Positions 13,667 to 18,469 of a stretch of 18,469 nucleotides of DNA are shown here, piece by piece. Origin of the DNA: CALNBC01 sp050945915 (GTDB lineage Bacteria > Bacillota > Clostridia > Christensenellales > CALWSW01); NCBI GenBank assembly GCA_050945915.1, contig JBMNTV010000039.1, forward strand, positions 1-18,469, given 5' to 3'. How positions within the stretch are numbered: position 1 is the stretch's first letter; every line of letters begins with the position of its first letter. A model generated the notes under the pieces. It was given only the letters and a program-made list of their open reading frames with translations. It was not told the DNA's origin and did not search any database. The position numbers and the translations under genes are program-made.

Positions 13667-16585
13667 CTATGAACCCAGGTCAGGCAGATCCGGCGGCCTG
13701 CCGAACAGTTCTTCGAACTGGGCGCGCCCGATCAAGAGTTTCCTGGGTTTGCTGCCTTCGAACCCGCTCACGATCCCCATCTGTTCCATGATGTCGATCA
13801 GCCTTGCTGCGCGGTTGTACCCCACGCGCATGCGCCGCTGGAGCATGGAGATGGACGCCTGCCCGCTCCCCAGGAAGATCTCCACCGCTTCGGGGAGCAG
13901 TTCATCTTCAAAATCCGCAGAGGAGCTGGATTCGGAACCAGGGATCTTCCCGGAAGCGATGGTTTCGGAAACACTCTCGTCGATGGTCCCCATCCCCTTG
14001 TTGGATTCGAAGTATTGGTGTATTTTTTCAACTTCAGTGTCGGTAACAAGAGCGCCCTGAATGCGCTTCGGCTCGCCTCCCGAATGACTAAAGAGCATGT
14101 CCCCCTTGCCGAGCAGCTTTTCCGCCCCGGTGGCATCGAGGATGATCCTCGAATCGGTGGAGGATGCCACCGCAAAGGCGATCCGGGTGAGAATATTCGC
14201 CTTGATCAAGCCGGTGATCACGTCTGCTGAGGGCCTTTGCGTCGCCACCACCAGGTGGATGCCGGCAGCGCGACCCAACTGGGCGATACGGCAAATGCTG
14301 TCCTCAACCTCGTCCGGCGCCACCATCATCAGATCAGCCAGTTCATCCACAATGACCAGGATGCTGGGCAGCTTTTGCTGCCCTTCGGCGGCCATCAGCT
14401 CGTTATAGCGCGTCAACTCTCTTGCGCCCTTCTTTTTGAACTGGTTATAACGCTGGATCATCTCGTTTACGGCCCAGCGCAGCGCTCCGGCGGCCTGCTT
14501 CGGCTCGGTAACCACCGGGACGAGCAAGTGCGGAATGTTGCTGAATACGGAGAGTTCAACGACCTTTGGGTCGATCATGATCATGCGCACATCTTCCGGC
14601 GAGGCATGGTAGATGATGCTGCATATGATGCAGTTGATGCACACGCTCTTACCCGATCCGGTGGAACCCGCGATCAGCAGGTGGGGCATCTTGGCGATGT
14701 CCGCCATGGCGAGCTTGCCGGAGATGTCCTTCCCCAGGGCGATGGACAGGGGCGATTTGGAGGACTGGAATTCCGGCGAAGCAACGACCTCCCTCAATGT
14801 GACGGTGGCGTTTACCTTGTTCGGCACCTCGATGCCGATGACGGATTTCCCGGGGATCGGCGCTTGAATGCGTACCCGGGGGGCGGCAAGGTGCAGCGCG
14901 ATGTCGTCCGAAAGGTTGGTGATCCGGTTGACCCGCACCCCCGGCGCGGGCTGCAGCTCGTACCGCGTGATGACCGGCCCCTGAACCACATCCGTCACTT
15001 TTGCTGAGATGCCAAAGCTCGCCAGCGCCTGCTCCAGCAATTTCGCCTTTTGCATGGGGTCTTCCCGGACTCCCACATTTTTGGGGAAGGAGAGCAGACT
15101 GACAGGCGGTGGAACGTAACAGGGCGCTTCTTTAGCTGTGGAAGAAGAATCTTCGATGGAAAGCTGGTCGCCCCCCTCCTTTTTCTGCGGGGCAGTCTCA
15201 AGCGGCCTGATAATCAGCGGTTCCTCAGGGGGGCTGGAAACGCTTTCCGCATCCGATCCGCCCCCATGATTGACAGGTCCGTCGGGAATCAGGAAATCCA
15301 GTTCCCTTACGCCTGAATCGAAATTAACAGCAGGATCATTGGCCTTCAAATCAGTTTGATAATCCGGTGTCTCATCGGGATCGAACCCGTTCAGCGGGGG
15401 AAGGTATTTCTCGTAATCGCCAAAATCGCGGCTGACCAGCTCCCTGATGATGTCCTCCCCGGTATCCGCTTCGATGGTACCCCCTTGATCGGTTCCGCCG
15501 GACACGACGCTCTGGCCGGTTTCTTGCTGATCCTCCGGCTCCACAGCGATGGATGAAGCAGCGGGCTCGTACCTTCCGTCCGTTTCGGATAGCACGGTTT
15601 TTACGTAGTTTTTTGCCTGCTCGTCCGTGGCATACCTGGGCAAAGCGCCCTCCACTGCTTCCAGATCGTCCACGACCGGCATGCGCCGAAAGGTCGACGG
15701 CCTGATCGGCGGCGTAGCCGGATCGATTCTGGAAGCGACGGGTATTTTGCCCTTTTCGGGAAGAATATCCACATCATCCGTTGCGGCGGGCGCTTCTTTG
15801 ATTGGCTCCTCCGCGCGGTTTAATTTGGGTTCGGCCAAATCTGCATCGATGATGGACAACTCCTCGGTGTTCAGCCTTCTTTGCTCCCGTTTCTCCTTTT
15901 TGACCTCTTTGATCTGCTCGATGTGGTTGGAAACGGCACTGACATTTTGCTTGATGACCCTGCCCACCTTTTTGCCGGTCCTCTGCAGGGAGATGTTGGT
16001 CAGAGCGACGATGAGGATCAGGGCAAGGGCGGGAAAAAGGACATAGCTTCCCCCCCGGCCAAGCAATATAACCGAGGGATAGGACAGCAATCCTCCCAGG
16101 AGCCCCCCGCCCGCCTCAACGCTTTCGCCCAGAGCAAAGGAGTTCCACAAAAAGCTGATATATCCGTCCGATTCGATTCGGTCCATAAAGAAAATATGAA
16201 TAAAGGACAGCGCCATCAGCATCACGGCGACAATCAGCATAAAGCGCGGTAAGGCTGCTCTTTTACCCGCGGTCGCGATGGCATAAAACCCCTGGGCGAT
16301 CAGGACCACGGGTAAAACATACGCAAAAACACCGGTCAGCCCAAAGGCGAATCCGGTGACCTTTTCGCCCACCACCCCGGTGGAGCCCAGGTGCGTCAAC
16401 GCCAAAAAAAGCCCCAGCGCGATGAGAGCGATGCCTGAGATTTCCCTTCTGCGGCGCTCCTTGGCCGTTGGAGCAGTTTTTCCTTTTGAACCCGCAGCCC
16501 CAGGCCGCGGGTTCTTGGCCGGGCGCTTGCTGCCCGGAGCAGTCTGCTTCCCCTGGGTTTTTGCGTTTTTGCCGTTGGCTGACAA
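13667..16585 (-). CDS. ftsK: DNA translocase FtsK/SpoIIIE
   Basis: This is a membrane-anchored, hexameric dsDNA pump that moves chromosomes through the closing septum (FtsK) or into the forespore (SpoIIIE). The product is 972 aa, longer than Bacillus SpoIIIE (about 790) because of a long acidic linker at roughly 220-500. Membrane helices lie near 50-67, 76-105, 113-134 and 159-200. The alpha/beta motor begins near 535; Walker A is GSTGSGKS (Lys646), and the Walker B region is ILVIVDELADLMM. The C-terminal gamma winged helix (RMRVGYNRAARLIDIMEQMGIV) reads polar DNA motifs and activates Xer recombinases in known FtsKs. The start is a TTG, set by the GAGGTGA Shine-Dalgarno five bases upstream. 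FtsK and SpoIIIE roles cannot be separated from sequence alone. Confidence 0.96.
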   Translation of the reverse strand: MSANGKNAKTQGKQTAPGSKRPAKNPRPGAAGSKGKTAPTAKERRRREISGIALIALGLFLALTHLGSTGVVGEKVTGFAFGLTGVFAYVLPVVLIAQGFYAIATAGKRAALPRFMLIVAVMLMALSFIHIFFMDRIESDGYISFLWNSFALGESVEAGGGLLGGLLSYPSVILLGRGGSYVLFPALALILIVALTNISLQRTGKKVGRVIKQNVSAVSNHIEQIKEVKKEKREQRRLNTEELSIIDADLAEPKLNRAEEPIKEAPAATDDVDILPEKGKIPVASRIDPATPPIRPSTFRRMPVVDDLEAVEGALPRYATDEQAKNYVKTVLSETDGRYEPAASSIAVEPEDQQETGQSVVSGGTDQGGTIEADTGEDIIRELVSRDFGDYEKYLPPLNGFDPDETPDYQTDLKANDPAVNFDSGVRELDFLIPDGPVNHGGGSDAESVSSPPEEPLIIRPLETAPQKKEGGDQLSIEDSSSTAKEAPCYVPPPVSLLSFPKNVGVREDPMQKAKLLEQALASFGISAKVTDVVQGPVITRYELQPAPGVRVNRITNLSDDIALHLAAPRVRIQAPIPGKSVIGIEVPNKVNATVTLREVVASPEFQSSKSPLSIALGKDISGKLAMADIAKMPHLLIAGSTGSGKSVCINCIICSIIYHASPEDVRMIMIDPKVVELSVFSNIPHLLVPVVTEPKQAAGALRWAVNEMIQRYNQFKKKGARELTRYNELMAAEGQQKLPSILVIVDELADLMMVAPDEVEDSICRIAQLGRAAGIHLVVATQRPSADVITGLIKANILTRIAFAVASSTDSRIILDATGAEKLLGKGDMLFSHSGGEPKRIQGALVTDTEVEKIHQYFESNKGMGTIDESVSETIASGKIPGSESSSSADFEDELLPEAVEIFLGSGQASISMLQRRMRVGYNRAARLIDIMEQMGIVSGFEGSKPRKLLIGRAQFEELFGRPPDLPDLGS

Positions 16586-16614
16586 CTGTTCACCTCATTT
16601 GTATTGCTTGTTTT

Positions 16615-16643
16615 ATTATATCGCCCGTTGAACGCAAGAGCAA
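16615..16643 (-). promoter_or_regulatory. ftsK operon promoter
   Basis: On the minus strand, TTGCTC (16638-16643) and a perfect TATAAT (16615-16620) are 17 bp apart, about 30 bases before the TTG start. It probably drives ftsK-rimO-pgsA-cinA. Confidence 0.7.
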
Positions 16644-16862
16644 GTTTTACGGGCATAATCGGGCCGTTCCATTCCGAGCCGTGCCGAAGCCGCCGGGGGA
16701 AGACGCCATGCGTCCGACTAGCGCCGCGGTCTGCTAAAATCGGAACAATATGCCCAGGCTGCTCCCGGACACGCTCGTCCTGCGTTACGGGGGAAATGGA
16801 AACTTCGGTCATTTTGCGTTTTCAGCGCTATCCCTGCCCTTCCGGAAAGTTCATCAAATGGA
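16644..16862. other. Intergenic stretch without a recognised gene
   Basis: About 220 bases lie between the ftsK promoter and the hairpin after the GH18 gene. The short frames here (a 46 aa plus-strand frame at about 16750, and a minus-strand frame running into ftsK) lack a good ribosome site and match nothing I know. A long-range inverted repeat, GGGCATA (16651-16657) with TATGCCC (16749-16755) and, inside it, GTTCC (16666-16670) with GGAAC (16742-16746), could fold an RNA of about 105 bases. Nothing identifies it. Confidence 0.4.
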
Positions 16863-16912
16863 AAAGAGCCCGCCCTTAGCATTTTTCCACTGACTGATAA
16901 GGCGGACTCTTT
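16863..16912 (-). terminator. Large hairpin after the GH18 gene
   Basis: A 14 bp imperfect stem includes three G-T pairs, with arms starting AAAGAGTCCGCC and ending GGGCGGGCTCTTT on the minus strand. The loop is about 22 bases. The CTCTTTT end provides a short T-tract. It starts about 35 bases past the stop of the GH18 gene and is probably its terminator. Confidence 0.55.
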
Positions 16913-16946
16913 GAATCAGCTAGTCAAATCACAATATTAGCTCGCA

Positions 16947-18230
16947 CTAAAACCGCTTGCTGACATTGTACATGGAGTTCAGTACCAGCCAGTTCTGGGA
17001 GAAATACTGGTTAATCGTCCAATAGCTCACCCCTGCAAGATTGAATTGCTCCACAAGCCTGAGTTTCGCCTGAACGCTTCTTGCGTCCTCGAACCAGACT
17101 TCGTGCCTGGCGCCGTCGCTGGCAGTATAGTTGAAAAACGGGGTTTGCGCGGTCTGATCAAACATGATGGCAGAGCCCGTTTGGGCAGCCAGACGAACCG
17201 CCCCGACGTTCGAAATCGGCCTTGCCGCGGTTCCTCTGACAAAGGGCAAGGTCCAATCGTAGCCATAGTTCGGCATGCCCATCAGGATTTTTTGCGGAGG
17301 AATCTCGGTCACGGCATATTGCAGCACCAGTTCCACCTGATCCACCGGCGCGACGGCCATGGGCGGGCTGTAGAGATACCCCCACTCATAGGTCATAATC
17401 ACCACATAATCCATCAGCCTGCCATGGGTCGCATAGTCATGGGCCTCATAAAGCTGGCCGGGCTGATCCGCACTGAGTTTCGGCGCAACGGCGGTGGAAA
17501 GCACGTATCCGATGGGCCTGAACCTGGCGACGATGCGCTCCAAAAACGCGTTATAGGCCTCTCGGTCCGCGGGAGGGATGTACTCAAAGTCGATGTTCAG
17601 TCCGTAGTAGTTTTTTTGGTTGAGGGTATTTGCAAGGTTCTCAATCAGGGTGTTTTGTACGGTCATATCGTTGAGTACCGTGCTGACAAGATCCGGGTCA
17701 AATCCACCCGTGGGCCTCGTGTTGGTGATCACCATGATAGGCGCAACGTTCCTTTGATAGGCTGCGGTGATCACCCTTGTGTCGTCGATGGGAACGAGCG
17801 TGCCATCCGCATTAATCCGATAGGAAAACGGAGAGAGGAAAGTCAGGTGGGGAAGGGTGATGTCCAGGGTTGATTGCTGGATCTCCGGGTAACAATAACC
17901 GTTTACGACGATGCTTCGGGTCGGTTGAGGAGCTGTAGGCACGGTGATCAGCTGACCGACGCGTAGCATCGAAGGGTCGCTCTGGGTCAGCGGATTGAGT
18001 TCAATCAGCCTTTCGACCGTGGTTCCGTACCTCCTGGCAATGGAATACAGCGTATCCCCGGCGACAACCGTATGGGTGGTAAAATCCGTCGGTATAACAA
18101 GCGCCTGACCCACCACAAGCCCTTGTTCTGGGAGGATTTGGTTGGCAGCCTGCAACAATTCGACAGTCACCCCGTATTCCCGGGCGATGGAAAAGAGGCT
18201 GTCCCCGCTTTGTACGACATAGATGACCAT
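16947..18230 (-). CDS. LysM-LysM-GH18 spore cortex-lytic type N-acetylglucosaminidase (SleL/YaaH-like)
   Basis: This is a 427 aa peptidoglycan-binding glycoside hydrolase. Two LysM repeats fill residues 2-47 and 52-98 (YVVQSGDSLFSIAREYG; HTVVAGDTLYSIARRYG). They are followed by a family 18 barrel at about 105-420. The catalytic motif is GLNIDFEYI, with Asp214 and the acid Glu216, as in the YaaH/SleL branch rather than the classical DGxDxDxE. There is no signal peptide and the protein begins directly with LysM, as in Bacillus YaaH and SleL, which are packed into the spore from the mother cell. The ATG at 18230 has a GGAGGT Shine-Dalgarno five bases upstream. A possible mother-cell sigma promoter precedes it. 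The likely role is cortex or cell-wall hydrolysis in germination (inference); the gene stands alone. Confidence 0.92.
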   Translation of the reverse strand: MVIYVVQSGDSLFSIAREYGVTVELLQAANQILPEQGLVVGQALVIPTDFTTHTVVAGDTLYSIARRYGTTVERLIELNPLTQSDPSMLRVGQLITVPTAPQPTRSIVVNGYCYPEIQQSTLDITLPHLTFLSPFSYRINADGTLVPIDDTRVITAAYQRNVAPIMVITNTRPTGGFDPDLVSTVLNDMTVQNTLIENLANTLNQKNYYGLNIDFEYIPPADREAYNAFLERIVARFRPIGYVLSTAVAPKLSADQPGQLYEAHDYATHGRLMDYVVIMTYEWGYLYSPPMAVAPVDQVELVLQYAVTEIPPQKILMGMPNYGYDWTLPFVRGTAARPISNVGAVRLAAQTGSAIMFDQTAQTPFFNYTASDGARHEVWFEDARSVQAKLRLVEQFNLAGVSYWTINQYFSQNWLVLNSMYNVSKRF

Positions 18231-18239
18231 GCTGAACCT

Positions 18240-18279
18240 CCGGCATTTTTGATCGTAGCTTCACATCAGGATATGCCGG
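18240..18279 (-). promoter_or_regulatory. Hairpin overlapping the GH18 ribosome site
   Basis: On the minus strand the arms CCGGCAT (18273-18279) and ATGCCGG (18240-18246) can pair. The second arm includes the first two bases of the GGAGGT Shine-Dalgarno. It might restrain translation, or it may be an operator. Confidence 0.3.
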
Positions 18280-18297
18280 ACGGAAAGCGCTTGTTAA
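18267..18297 (-). promoter_or_regulatory. Possible sporulation (sigma-K/E-like) promoter of GH18 gene
   Basis: The minus strand has TTAACA (18292-18297), then 16 bases, then CATATCCTG (18267-18275). This is close to the sigma-K pattern AC-N16/17-CATANNNTA (one mismatch at the end) and to the sigma-E -10 element. It is a poor sigma-70 match. It would fit the spore role of the gene. Confidence 0.3.
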
Positions 18298-18328
18298 AAA
18301 TAGCTCCGTTCGCTGTCGCGAACGGAGC
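18296..18328 (-). terminator. Strong terminator of an off-window minus-strand unit
   Basis: A perfect 11 bp stem, GCTCCGTTCGC/GCGAACGGAGC with a 4-base loop, is followed on the minus strand by TATTTTTAA. It would stop transcription arriving from the right of the window and insulate the GH18 gene. Confidence 0.8.
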
Positions 18329-18343
18329 AAAGTAGCAAATACG

Positions 18344-18469
18344 TGTCCAGTTACAAATAAGTTTGCTCACGTAGTTACAAAGTTTGCTCGTGATGAAATG
18401 TAGTTGTTGCAAGGCTTCTCGCTGTTTCTTCCCTTGTAGTGACAAAGTTTGCTCTCGGGTTTTATTACC
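18344..18469. mobile_element. Probable IS end (IS21-like), continuing past the window
   Basis: From TGTCCAG at 18344 the sequence holds iterated copies of one motif. GTTACAAATAAGTTTGCTC is at 18350-18368, GTAGTTACAAAGTTTGCTC at 18371-18389 and GTAGTGACAAAGTTTGCTC at 18436-18454. Between the last two, GTAGTTGTTGCAAGG at about 18400 looks like a degenerate copy. Multiple terminal repeats beginning with TG are typical of IS21-family ends. No transposase frame is visible within the 126 bases available. Confidence 0.5.

Noticed and set aside
16396..16812. A 138-codon minus-strand frame covering the gap before ftsK
   Set aside because: Its second half runs out of frame through the start of ftsK and it has no good ribosome site. 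The translation is arginine- and proline-rich, as is usual for chance frames.
18350..18454. A possible CRISPR array from the GTTACAAA-GTTTGCTC repeats
   Set aside because: There are only three clear copies, of unequal length, with spacers of 2 and about 46 bases; an IS end explains them better.

Overview
The window is an 18.5 kb piece of a low-copy bacterial chromosome, almost certainly from a Bacillota of the class Clostridia or a close relative (inference). The gene sets and their order are those of Bacillus/Clostridium: mutL-miaA-YnbB-like lyase next to lexA, and ftsK/spoIIIE-rimO-pgsA-cinA-recA-rny. Promoters are of the TTGACA/TATAAT type, Shine-Dalgarno sites are strong (GGAGG), the SOS boxes follow the Gram-positive CGAAC-N4-GTTCG pattern, and a LysM/GH18 gene of the spore SleL/YaaH type suggests a spore former. 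Base composition is moderately GC-rich. Nearly all of it is core genome; the only clear accessory signal is what looks like an insertion-sequence end at the right edge.

Layout. (1) 1-3600, plus strand: 3' part of mutL, miaA and a PLP-dependent methionine gamma-lyase-like gene, joined by stop/start overlaps. (2) 3670-4669: lexA (minus) with two SOS boxes at its promoter, and a divergent small cysteine-rich protein gene that shares the control region. (3) 4673-7149, minus: a Xer-type tyrosine recombinase with a 12+6+12 bp dif-like inverted repeat just upstream, then rnhA and proC. (4) 7187-7357, plus: an isolated tRNA-Trp(CCA) with its own promoter and terminator. (5) 7483-16585, minus: rny, recA (own promoter and SOS box), cinA, pgsA, rimO and ftsK/spoIIIE. 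(6) 16586-16946: a gene-poor gap with the ftsK promoter and a large hairpin. (7) 16947-18230, minus: LysM-LysM-GH18 cortex-lytic-type enzyme. (8) 18231-18469: its upstream region, a strong terminator from an off-window gene, and iterated repeats resembling an IS21-family end.

How the genes fit together. Most products maintain DNA: mismatch repair (MutL), recombination and SOS (RecA, LexA), R-loop and primer removal (RNase HI), chromosome translocation (FtsK/SpoIIIE) and probable dimer resolution (the Xer recombinase at its candidate site). Translation and RNA turnover are also represented (MiaA, RimO, RNase Y, tRNA-Trp), along with phospholipid synthesis (PgsA) and proline synthesis (ProC).

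The most interesting observation is a single, XerS-like recombinase encoded directly beside a dif-like site. It lies close to the point where gene orientation switches from plus to minus, which is the arrangement expected at a replication terminus. No wholly new defence or mobile system was found.
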